A program made the position numbers and the translations under genes. Positions 34,085-41,370 of a DNA stretch of 64,000 nucleotides are shown one piece after another. The notes beneath the pieces were generated by a model, which ran no database searches, had not been told where the DNA came from, and saw only the letters and a list, made by a program, of their open reading frames with translations. The first letter of the stretch is position 1. Each line of letters opens with the position of its first letter. The DNA is from Haliotispira sp965263485 (GTDB taxonomy: Bacteria; Spirochaetota; Spirochaetia; SP-2023): positions 1,426,001-1,490,000 of the forward strand of contig CBDHHO010000004.1 in the NCBI GenBank assembly GCA_965263485.1, in the 5' to 3' direction.

Positions 34085-34732
34085 TTATTTTTGCCGTTGT
34101 CCATAAGTTCTAAATTTTTCCAGAGCCACGTCCATATCCCGATCAGAAAGTAATTTGGGTTCCCCAATACAGAGGCAACGGTAGTAAATTTGAGCGACAA
34201 ATTCTAATTCCTCTGCTGCATTAAAAGCGTATTCAATATCTGCGCCGGCTGTCAGAGAGCCGTGATTGCCAAGTAATACCCCGTAGCGATCCTGCATTCC
34301 TTCCAGGGCAGCATGGGCAAAGTCCAAAGTGCCAAAGTCCTTATATTCCGTGCAGCGGACATCTCTGCCGCAAAAACCGATCAAATAATGGCAAGGAGGG
34401 ATGCCTTTATTCATAACTGCCAAGGTGGCTCCAAAAATCGCGTGGGTATGAACTACGGCCAGGATATCGTTTCGGTTCAGGTAGAAGACCCTGTGCAGGT
34501 CCAGTTCCGTGGAGGGCTTCCTCTCCCCATCTACAAGCTTGCCTTCTAAATCCAATATCACAATGTCTGTATCTTCCATTCGGGAGTAATCCATGCCACT
34601 GGGACTGAGCGCAAAAACAGCCTGATCTGGGTCAAAGATACTGATATTCCCACCTGTGCCAGTCGTTAAGCCTCGGCGGGTCAACTCCCTGCTGTAATGA
34701 ACAATTTGCTCGCGTTCATATTTCATACGCAT
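34085..34732 (-). CDS. Class II aldolase/adducin family, L-fuculose-phosphate aldolase-like
   Basis: 215 residues. Motifs: GLTTGTGGNISI (phosphate binding), SPSGMDYSRM, STELDLHRVFY (catalytic Glu), VVHTHAIFGATLAVM (zinc His-x-His) and LLGNHGSLTAG (third zinc His). It cleaves a ketose-1-phosphate into dihydroxyacetone phosphate and an aldehyde. First catabolic gene of the operon, 16 bp after the regulator. GAGG precedes the ATG at 34732. Confidence 0.9.
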   Translation of the reverse strand: MRMKYEREQIVHYSRELTRRGLTTGTGGNISIFDPDQAVFALSPSGMDYSRMEDTDIVILDLEGKLVDGERKPSTELDLHRVFYLNRNDILAVVHTHAIFGATLAVMNKGIPPCHYLIGFCGRDVRCTEYKDFGTLDFAHAALEGMQDRYGVLLGNHGSLTAGADIEYAFNAAEELEFVAQIYYRCLCIGEPKLLSDRDMDVALEKFRTYGQRQK

Positions 34733-34747
34733 AGAGATCCCTCTTTT

Positions 34748-36193
34748 TCAACCCCTCTCCATAACCTGTTCTTGGATCTCCGCCCAGTCATTTCGTTCAA
34801 AAAAGGGCTCAATATAAATCGTCTCCTCTGGAAAAGAGTGGCTTTTGACCGTAGATATAATAATCTGATTGTGATGTCCCAAATCCAAATATTCCCGCAG
34901 CGAGTATGTGTGATCAATTCTGATGTCAGGGCAGAAACGCTCTAGCATCTTCTGCAAGATCAGCGTTGTACCCGTGCCAGTGACGCAGACCAAGACGACC
35001 CCAATTCGGCTATCGCTTTCCTGCAAGTATGGCTGCAGCATTTCCAGCAGGCTCTCCAGTTCCAGCCAATCGGCGTTCTCTCCTTGTGTGCGCAGGGCCT
35101 CGAGCCCGCTGACAAGCTCAGGGGGGTAGCTGCGCCTCAAGCACCTGCCGAGAAAAGAATCCCAATAAGGGTAGAAAATAGCCCCCCGATCGCCCCGATG
35201 TCCTCGATGCCTACGGTACTCGAGCAGAGCCAGCTGGGGCTGGATATCGGCCCAGAAAGCAGACCAGGTCACCGGGAGCTGGGTTGATAGAATGCGGCGA
35301 AGCGAATCCTCCAAGCCTGACCATCGTTCTGCAGCTAAAAACTGTGGGCACAGCTTTTCTAAAGTGGCCGCTTCCAAGCCAATGATAAAGTCTTGTACAT
35401 CCGCCGCAGACTCTGCCAAAGCCGGGCCAGCGCCCGCAGCCGCAGTTTTAGAGGTGGGCCAGATCATGCCTCTGAGCGCAAGAAACAGATACAAATTGAC
35501 ATAGGATAAATCGCTGAGAGCCAAAGTGTTGGCCTCCTCCACTCTGGAGACGCGAGTCGAAATTTTTTTGAGTGGAAAGCCCTGTTTTTCTATGAACTGA
35601 AAGAAACAATTGCTGGTACAAGCCATTTTGAACAAAGGCATGCTGCTCCCCAATTGGGCCAGGCGCAGAAAATTCCCCGGATCAAAGAGCCCATAACACA
35701 GCTTGAGCAGCCCGTTCAATAAGGTCTCCTTCGAGCAGCAAATTTGCGTACCGATGCCGGGGGAGCTTTGGATCTGCAAGTTCGGGTGGGCTTGGTTTAA
35801 AGAGCGAATATCTTTTAATACCGTACTCTCGGCGACCTGGACGCAAGAGCCGAGCGTATAGAGCTTGGCAAAATAGTTCGGGCTAGTGGCCAGCTCCAGC
35901 AAGATCAGCAATTGCCGTTCCCGCCGATTTCTCCACGACACGCTGCCCTGCCTCTGCCCCACTTCTTCTTTGAGTCCGGCCAAGCCCTTGCCTTCGAGCA
36001 GGTAGCCGCTGGTATTGTCCCCGGCCAGGACGACATCAAAGTGGGATAGATAGCCACCAGAGAGCTCCTTCAAGTGCCTGCGTGCGGTTTTGACGCTACA
36101 ACAGCAGTTTTGAGCCAGTTGCTCCACTTGGAACGGAGCCTCATCGCTCAAAAGGGCAGAGACAATTTGCTGGTGTGTTGCATTGTGTTTCAT
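34748..36193 (-). CDS. PRD/EIIB-containing PTS-dependent transcription regulator
   Basis: 481 residues. N-terminal helix-turn-helix (VEQLAQNCCCSVKTARRHL, near 20-40) and a second winged-helix segment (VAESTVLKDIRSLNQ, near 120). A central helical region corresponds to PRD-like domains. The C-terminal EIIB-like domain has a Cys loop IGVVLVCVTGTGTTLIL (near 400). This is the layout of MtlR/LicR-type activators, controlled by phosphorylation from the PTS; an EIIA domain is not evident. It is the first gene of the polyol PTS operon and probably its activator. The central part is poorly conserved and Ala/Leu-rich. Confidence 0.8.
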   Translation of the reverse strand: MKHNATHQQIVSALLSDEAPFQVEQLAQNCCCSVKTARRHLKELSGGYLSHFDVVLAGDNTSGYLLEGKGLAGLKEEVGQRQGSVSWRNRRERQLLILLELATSPNYFAKLYTLGSCVQVAESTVLKDIRSLNQAHPNLQIQSSPGIGTQICCSKETLLNGLLKLCYGLFDPGNFLRLAQLGSSMPLFKMACTSNCFFQFIEKQGFPLKKISTRVSRVEEANTLALSDLSYVNLYLFLALRGMIWPTSKTAAAGAGPALAESAADVQDFIIGLEAATLEKLCPQFLAAERWSGLEDSLRRILSTQLPVTWSAFWADIQPQLALLEYRRHRGHRGDRGAIFYPYWDSFLGRCLRRSYPPELVSGLEALRTQGENADWLELESLLEMLQPYLQESDSRIGVVLVCVTGTGTTLILQKMLERFCPDIRIDHTYSLREYLDLGHHNQIIISTVKSHSFPEETIYIEPFFERNDWAEIQEQVMERG

Positions 36194-36333
36194 AGGGAGG
36201 ACTGTAACACATAAATCCAGATATGCAAGCAGAACTTATTCGAGGCTGTTCCCAGAATTTCACGACAAATGGAAAGATTGCTAAAAAATCTAGAGCTGGC
36301 ACCGACATCCGCTGGACTGCTTTCCGCCTCCTA

Positions 36334-36357
36334 GGGGGACCTTTAGGGGACCTCTAA
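36334..36357. repeat. Two MITE-end relics upstream of the ABC operon
   Basis: GGGGGACCTTTA directly followed by GGGGACCTCTAA. Both are solo outer ends in the same orientation in the 250-bp gap between the PTS regulator and the ABC operon. Confidence 0.55.
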
Positions 36358-36387
36358 TACTTTTTCGCATATTTTTGGCAAAACCTC

Positions 36388-36430
36388 TTGACCTCCAGGC
36401 AACACTGTATTATTGTACTAACACAGTGTT
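36388..36430 (+). promoter_or_regulatory. Promoter and inverted-repeat operator of the YtrA-type ABC operon
   Basis: TTGACC (36388-36393), a 17-nt spacer and TATTGT (36411-36416) form a promoter. An inverted repeat AACACTGT (36401-36408) ... ACAGTGTT (36423-36430) brackets the -10 box, where a repressor would block transcription. The GntR/YtrA-type gene in the same operon (38116) is the obvious candidate. This is an inference. Confidence 0.65.
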
Positions 36431-36444
36431 TCCTGGAGGTTTCG

Positions 36445-37353
36445 ATGATTTCGATTGATGGTATGGATTTCTCCTATCATAAAACCCATCTATTTGACCA
36501 ATTAAGCCTTGAAATGGGGAAAGGCAAAATCTATGGTTTGCTGGGCTTAAACGGCGCGGGCAAGACCTCGCTGCTGAAGCTGATTTGCGGCCTGCTCTTT
36601 GCCGAGAGAGGAAAGATTCAGGTCCTGGGCAAAGACCCTCGGCAGCGCAGCCCGGAACTGCTCTCCCAAATCTTTGTGCTGCCCGAAGAACTCAATATGC
36701 CCAGCATTTCCGCAGGGGAATACCTCCTTGCCCGCGCAGCCTTCTACCCCGACTTCGACCATGCGGCCTTTGTGCGCTATATCGAGGAATTTGAGTTACC
36801 ACAGAGCATTGTGGACAGCGCGAAGCGGAAGAAGATCGCCGCCCAGAAATTGAGCAAGCTCTCCTATGGACAGAAGAAAAAGTTTCTCTTGTCTTTTGGC
36901 CTGGCCTGCTGTTCAAAGTTATTCATCCTAGACGAGCCGAGCAACGGTATGGACATCCCCTCCAAGGGGCTGTTCCGCCGCCTCCTCGCCGAGACTCTCA
37001 GCAAGGAGCAAACCTTTATTATTTCGACCCACCAGGTGCGCGACATCGATTCCCTGCTCGACTCAGTTGTCGTTCTGCACCAAGGCCAGACGCTGTTCGT
37101 AGAAAGTATGGCAGAGATTTCCCGGCGCATTGAAATGAAGCGCAGCGACAGAGCGCCAGATCCCGATGCAGCCGGCTTGCTCTACAGTGAATTGGGCCTG
37201 GGCGGCTATTGGTCTGTCTGGAGGAGGGAACAGGCCGGAGAAGACAGCGGCCCCTTTGACCTGGAAATTCTGTTTAACAGCGTGATATCCAAGCCGGAAA
37301 TGTACAAAGAAATATTTTCTCCAGGCGCAAAGACAGGAGGAGCAACCTCATGA
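36445..37353 (+). CDS. ABC transporter ATP-binding protein (YtrB-like)
   Basis: 302 residues. Walker A GLNGAGKTSL, signature LSYGQKKKF, Walker B LFILDEPSNGMD and the H-loop IISTHQ are all present. The ATG at 36445 has GGAGG 6 nt upstream and replaces an upstream in-frame start. It pairs with the permease that overlaps its end (ATGA) and is followed by a GntR regulator, as in ytr-type operons that respond to cell-wall stress. Confidence 0.88.
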   Translation: MISIDGMDFSYHKTHLFDQLSLEMGKGKIYGLLGLNGAGKTSLLKLICGLLFAERGKIQVLGKDPRQRSPELLSQIFVLPEELNMPSISAGEYLLARAAFYPDFDHAAFVRYIEEFELPQSIVDSAKRKKIAAQKLSKLSYGQKKKFLLSFGLACCSKLFILDEPSNGMDIPSKGLFRRLLAETLSKEQTFIISTHQVRDIDSLLDSVVVLHQGQTLFVESMAEISRRIEMKRSDRAPDPDAAGLLYSELGLGGYWSVWRREQAGEDSGPFDLEILFNSVISKPEMYKEIFSPGAKTGGATS

Positions 37354-38126
37354 AACAAGTCTTTGACATCAGGCGCTTCGGCTTTTTGCTGCGCGTAGAG
37401 GCCCTGCAGAACTGGCGAGTGGCAGCGATTGCCGCCAGCGCGATAGCGGGGTATTTATTACTCTTTTCTATATTGGGAATACTGACTGTGGGGCAAGGGC
37501 TCGACTACCGCATGTGGTTCCATATTCTCATGTATGCAGGCGGCATTTTTGTCGCCAGCCTTTCCTTTACAGAGCTGGGCGACAAGTCCAGAAACGAGGG
37601 GTTCTTGCTTTTGCCGGCTTCCCTCTGGGAAAAGTACCTGCTTCGCCTGCTCAAGGCCTCCTTGTTTATGCCCTTGCTGACGCTTTTTGTGTACACTATC
37701 GCTTCCCTTCTGGCAGAAGGGCTTACGATGTATTTTTCCCATGAGCCATTTCGGCCTTTTTGGCCATTTTCTAGGGGGAATTGGCCTGTGGTTTTCCGGG
37801 TTCTCAGTTCCACGGTGCTGCTGCAATCTCCATTCTTCTTGGGCGCGGTCTGGTTCAAGAAGACCCATATGCTCAAAACCCTGCTATCACTGGCCGCCCT
37901 CGGCATTATTTTCGGCTTTGTCACAACACTTGCCCTCCGCGTGATTTTCACCTCGTACTTTTCTGGCTTTCGTGGTATTTCCATAGACTTGGATACCTTC
38001 GATTCCCAGCCTGGAGGCCAATACTGGCGGCTGATAGCCAAAAGCATGCGGTTCATTGCCGCTCCGCTGTGCTGGTTCCTCGCCTGGCTGAGGCTCAAAG
38101 AGGTGCAGGTTAGCGATGGAATTTAG
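37350..38126 (+). CDS. ABC-2-type permease
   Basis: 258 residues with six membrane helices (AAIAASAIAGYLLLFSILGIL, ILMYAGGIFVASLSF, FMPLLTLFVYTIASLLAEG, LSSTVLLQSPFFLGAVWF, LLSLAALGIIFGFVTTLAL and one near the C-terminus). Partner of the ATPase just upstream. The substrate is unknown. It overlaps both neighbours by a few bases, indicating translational coupling. Confidence 0.82.
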   Translation: MKQVFDIRRFGFLLRVEALQNWRVAAIAASAIAGYLLLFSILGILTVGQGLDYRMWFHILMYAGGIFVASLSFTELGDKSRNEGFLLLPASLWEKYLLRLLKASLFMPLLTLFVYTIASLLAEGLTMYFSHEPFRPFWPFSRGNWPVVFRVLSSTVLLQSPFFLGAVWFKKTHMLKTLLSLAALGIIFGFVTTLALRVIFTSYFSGFRGISIDLDTFDSQPGGQYWRLIAKSMRFIAAPLCWFLAWLRLKEVQVSDGI

Positions 38127-38487
38127 CCGAGCTCAAGGTATTTACCAGCAGATTTCTGAGCAGCTGCGCGGGGGAATTGCGGGAGGGCAATGGGATGAAG
38201 GCGAACGAATCCCCTCTGTTCGCGATATGGCCGCCTCCCTGGGGGTCAACCCCAATACCGTGGGCCGGAGTTATCAACTACTGCTCGATGCCGCGTTGAT
38301 CGAGAATCGGCGCGGGGTGGGCTATTTTGTCCGCAGAGGGGCAAAAGAAAAAATTGTTCAAGAGATGAAGACTGAATTTATCCAGCACGACTTGCCGAAA
38401 GTTTTTGCTACGATCAACAGGCTCGGCATGAGTATTGAGCACGTAGTCGCTGAATACAAAGGCTTCACAGGAGGAGAGAAACCATGA
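38116..38487 (+). CDS. GntR family regulator, YtrA subfamily
   Basis: 123 residues. The winged helix has the GntR pattern IYQQISEQLRGGIAGGQWDE, GERIPSVRDMAASLGVNPNTVGRSYQLL in pieces, then RRGVGYFV. The short C-terminal helical region lacks a ligand-binding domain, as in YtrA. Such proteins repress their own ABC operon until an inducer, often a wall-targeting antibiotic, is present. The likely operator is at 36401-36430. It overlaps the permease and the next gene. Confidence 0.9.
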   Translation: MEFSRAQGIYQQISEQLRGGIAGGQWDEGERIPSVRDMAASLGVNPNTVGRSYQLLLDAALIENRRGVGYFVRRGAKEKIVQEMKTEFIQHDLPKVFATINRLGMSIEHVVAEYKGFTGGEKP

Positions 38488-39368
38488 GAAAAAGGATGCG
38501 GAAAAGTTCCATTGCCTTTATGACGGTGTGCGCTCTGTTTCTGGCAGTTACCGTAAATGCAGCGTTTGGGATGAGAGGAGTAGGAGAAATAGAGTCTGTG
38601 CAAAGGAACCTGGGAACCGCTGAGAATATTAGAATTCTAGGCTCTGGAGTAAACATCGAATTTATTAGGACCCAGCAGGAATCCCGTCTTGAGGGGTCCA
38701 TAGATAACAGAAGGGAGTTTACTGTTAAAGAGAAATCTGGTTTTCTGACTATTGAAATTTCTGAAATTGGATGGCCCCACAATTTCATTTTTTTCATTAA
38801 AAAGAAAGAATTTGTCAAGGTTTTTATAAATGACGGGAAAAATATTGAGATCCGTTCGAGTTCAGGAGATGTAGAAGCGGGAAATATTAAATTTGCCTCG
38901 CTTGACATCCGTACGACAAGCGGTGATGTATACGTAAACAATTCCATGGGTCCAATGGAAGTTGCCGCAATTTCGGGGGAGATTAATATTTCCGGCTCTG
39001 CGGGAAAAAAGAACCTTGTCTCCAAGAGTGGAGACATTACTCTGGAGAATTTTGAAGGGACTATTGAGGCGGCAAGCACTTCAGGCAGGATTAAAATCAA
39101 GGGCATAACCGGTGAGCTGGATTTGTCGACATGGAGCGGCGGTATTTACGGCGACGAAGTTACGCTGACTGCTGACTCGCAATTCAGGAGTCACTCAAGC
39201 GACATCAGGTTGAGGTTTCTTAACAAGAAAGAAGATCTGAGATTTGATACCGGGGCGAGGAGTGGTTCTGTAAATATCAAAGATCCAGACTCTTGCGGTT
39301 GCGGTGCGATTCTGGTAACCGGTCGCTCAGTCAGTGGAGATCAGAAATATTCTTTTGGGCACCTCTAA
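38484..39368 (+). CDS. Exported DUF4097-type beta-helix protein
   Basis: 294 residues. A signal peptide (KSSIAFMTVCALFLAVTVNAAFG) is followed by a repetitive beta region with recurring SGDV/SGEI/SGDI/SGRI steps (SSSGDVEAGN, TTSGDVYVNN, ISGEINISG, KSGDITLEN, TSGRIKIKG). This is the pattern of DUF4097 'putative adhesin' proteins, often encoded with ABC transporters and GntR or sigma regulators. It overlaps the GntR gene by 4 bp, so it belongs to the same operon. Its C-terminal residues FGHL and the stop come from a MITE-type end. Confidence 0.8.
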   Translation: MRKRMRKSSIAFMTVCALFLAVTVNAAFGMRGVGEIESVQRNLGTAENIRILGSGVNIEFIRTQQESRLEGSIDNRREFTVKEKSGFLTIEISEIGWPHNFIFFIKKKEFVKVFINDGKNIEIRSSSGDVEAGNIKFASLDIRTTSGDVYVNNSMGPMEVAAISGEINISGSAGKKNLVSKSGDITLENFEGTIEAASTSGRIKIKGITGELDLSTWSGGIYGDEVTLTADSQFRSHSSDIRLRFLNKKEDLRFDTGARSGSVNIKDPDSCGCGAILVTGRSVSGDQKYSFGHL

Positions 39369-39383
39369 AAGAGGTCCCCTTTT
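39357..39383 (+). terminator. Terminator-like hairpin built from two MITE ends
   Basis: GGGCACCTCT, an AAA loop, AGAGGTCCCC and then TTTT. The 10-bp stem has one mismatch and is followed by a short T run. It overlaps the last four codons of the DUF4097 gene, ending the operon. It is a head-to-head pair of the element ends with no interior. Confidence 0.65.
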
Positions 39384-39469
39384 GGGGCTTCCTTTGGGAT
39401 AAGGGAAGTTGACTACTTTTTATTTGAGAATTGATGCACACTTCAAAATTCTGCAAACAGGGAGCTAAC

Positions 39470-40204
39470 ATGCTGACCATTATCTGTCACTGGCTGCGCA
39501 ATAACAAAGTCGGATTTGTTTTTTTTGTCACCCTTATGGTGGCCGCGGTGCTGGCGAGCTCCAGCCAGCTCTATGAAACACGAGACTTCATCATTCACCA
39601 AACAATTATCTGGTCAATGATTTATTCCGGCATACTGTTCCTCAACTTGATTTTCAGCGAGATTCAGCAGGGCAGTATCTTCCTGCTCCTTGCCTCTCCG
39701 TGCCGCCGCATGACTATTTATCTGGGCAATGTTCTCGCAGCCCTTCTCAACCTGATAGCGCTGTTAGCGTTGCAACTTCTGGTTGTCAGCTACAAAAACT
39801 TCGGCAGTGAGCTCTTTTGGCACAGCATCCTGCCGGAGATCCTGCCCGGTTTGTTCTACCAGTCTCTGACCAACGTGCTGCTGTTTGGCTCTTTCTGTCT
39901 GCTGATCGGGCAGTGGATGCGTCCGGCCCTCAATCGATGGATGATTGCGCTGGTGGTCATCTACTCGATCGTTGCTTTAATCTATCTGGCGACACACGAT
40001 GAGGGAATCCGCATGCTGAGCACCGGTCAGCTACAGTGGTATCGCAGCTTGCTCTTTGGGATATTGGACGTGATATTTTACCAGCACCTGATTTTCCTGG
40101 CTGACGCGCCCACGCTGAGGGCCAGCCTCTTCCTTTTGGGCAGTGTTGTGGTGTTTGCCGTAAGCGGGTTCTTGTTCGTCCGGCGCGATTTTCACCCGGA
40201 GTGA
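39470..40204 (+). CDS. ABC-2-type permease of a second ABC pair
   Basis: 244 residues with six membrane helices (VGFVFFVTLMVAAVLA, IIWSMIYSGILFLNLIF, LGNVLAALLNLIALLALQLLVV, SLTNVLLFGSFCLLIG, WMIALVVIYSIVALIYLA, LFLLGSVVVFAVSGFLFV). It resembles CcmB/ABC-2 heme- or lipid-type permeases. The ATG at 39470 has GGGAG 6 nt upstream. Its ATPase follows after ~200 bp. A copy of its last ~50 codons is found at 28522-28690. Confidence 0.75.
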   Translation: MLTIICHWLRNNKVGFVFFVTLMVAAVLASSSQLYETRDFIIHQTIIWSMIYSGILFLNLIFSEIQQGSIFLLLASPCRRMTIYLGNVLAALLNLIALLALQLLVVSYKNFGSELFWHSILPEILPGLFYQSLTNVLLFGSFCLLIGQWMRPALNRWMIALVVIYSIVALIYLATHDEGIRMLSTGQLQWYRSLLFGILDVIFYQHLIFLADAPTLRASLFLLGSVVVFAVSGFLFVRRDFHPE

Positions 40205-40231
40205 GAGCATGGGAGAGGCCACCCGGAAAGT

Positions 40232-40274
40232 GGCATCATTGTCCCGGCAAGTGCTTTCGACTCGCTTTGATGCC
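40232..40274 (+). promoter_or_regulatory. Inverted repeat between permease and ATPase genes
   Basis: GGCATCA (40232-40238) and TGATGCC (40268-40274) form a perfect 7-bp stem around a 29-nt loop. It could be a processing or attenuation structure, or an operator. The 197-bp gap shows nothing else. Confidence 0.3.
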
Positions 40275-40401
40275 GGATGGGCAAGATATCCTCTCACCGT
40301 ATGCAAAGCTATTATTCATTTGAATGCAACTTGGGAAGATGGTCACTCAAGGCCCCCTTTGAAAAGTGGCCTATAGAATCCCTCCTCCCCCGGAGAACAA
40401 C

Positions 40402-41310
40402 ATGAGCAAAATCTTGGAAATCAAAGAACTAAGCAAAACTTACGGCAGCAAAGCTGCGCTGAAGGGCATCAGCCTGTCGCTGAACGAGGGAGAAATCATG
40501 GGTTTTATTGGCCCTAACGGCGCGGGTAAAACCACGACTATGAATCTCTTGATGAACTTTATACAGCCGAGCTCCGGCGAAGCCAGTATTTTTGGCAAGT
40601 CCGTAACCCGTGAGTCACACATCATCAAGAAAGAGCTGGGCTTTATGGGCAGCGAGGATTTTTTGTACCAGCAGGACAATGCCTGGAAGAATTTACAGTA
40701 CATTGCCAGTCTCAAAGGGGTACGGGCTGCCAAAGAAAAGATTTCCCGCTACGCCGAGATGCTGGAACTGGATCTGAATAAGAAACTGCGCAAGCTGTCC
40801 AAAGGTAATAAACGCAAAGTCTCGATGATCGGAGCCGTCTTGGGCGAGCCTCGGATGCTGATTCTCGATGAAATCGCCGCGGGACTGGACCCGCTGATGA
40901 AGTCTCGCAGCTTTGACTTGCTCAGAGAGCTGAATCGCGAGAAACAGTGCAGTATCTTCTTTTCTTCGCACGTGCTCTCCGAGGTCGAAGAGCTGTGTCA
41001 CAGCACCACATTTATCAAACAAGGTCAGATCACCAAGACCGAACAGCAAAGCATCAGCGGGGCTATCCATTATTTGATTCGCTGTGACGACCGGGACAAA
41101 TTTACCCGTTTGGAAAACTTTTTTACTCAGCGCCGCGACACTCACCATGACATCCAAGAGCTGGAGCTGGCAGCCCCGGAACTGCGCTTTCAGACCAGCG
41201 ATCCCCAATTGAGCCACATCATCGAAGAGCAGCGTCTCTTCCATTTGATCGATGATATTCAGATTCGCCGGGCATCACTGGAACAACGTTTCCGCGAGGA
41301 TTACAAGTAG
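40402..41310 (+). CDS. ABC transporter ATP-binding protein
   Basis: 302 residues. Walker A GPNGAGKTTTM, Walker B MLILDEIAAGLD and the H-loop FSSHVLSE are intact. The signature is LSKGNKRK instead of LSGGQ, common in ABC-2 importers/exporters of the CcmA/YtrB type. The ATG at 40402 follows CCGGAG. A C-terminal ~80-residue extension is variable. Partner of the permease at 39470. Confidence 0.88.
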   Translation: MSKILEIKELSKTYGSKAALKGISLSLNEGEIMGFIGPNGAGKTTTMNLLMNFIQPSSGEASIFGKSVTRESHIIKKELGFMGSEDFLYQQDNAWKNLQYIASLKGVRAAKEKISRYAEMLELDLNKKLRKLSKGNKRKVSMIGAVLGEPRMLILDEIAAGLDPLMKSRSFDLLRELNREKQCSIFFSSHVLSEVEELCHSTTFIKQGQITKTEQQSISGAIHYLIRCDDRDKFTRLENFFTQRRDTHHDIQELELAAPELRFQTSDPQLSHIIEEQRLFHLIDDIQIRRASLEQRFREDYK

Positions 41311-41364
41311 CAACTGCTCAGAATCTTGAGGGGCCCTCCCCAAAACAAGATTCCGAACAGTTGC
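41310..41364. terminator. Bidirectional hairpin between convergent genes
   Basis: A long inverted repeat: GCAACTG/CAGTTGC (41310-41316, 41358-41364) and GAATCTTG/CAAGATTC (41321-41328, 41346-41353), with GGGG/CCCC in the loop. It lies between the ABC ATPase and the nagE-like gene, which converge here. No long T run is present. Confidence 0.65.
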
Positions 41365-41370
41365 CGGGTT

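Noticed and set aside
35445..35460. TTTTAGAGGTGGGCC inside the PTS regulator gene, resembling a MITE right end
   Set aside because: The outer bases differ (GGGCC for GCCC), no partner end is nearby and the gene is uninterrupted; treated as chance similarity or a very old relic.
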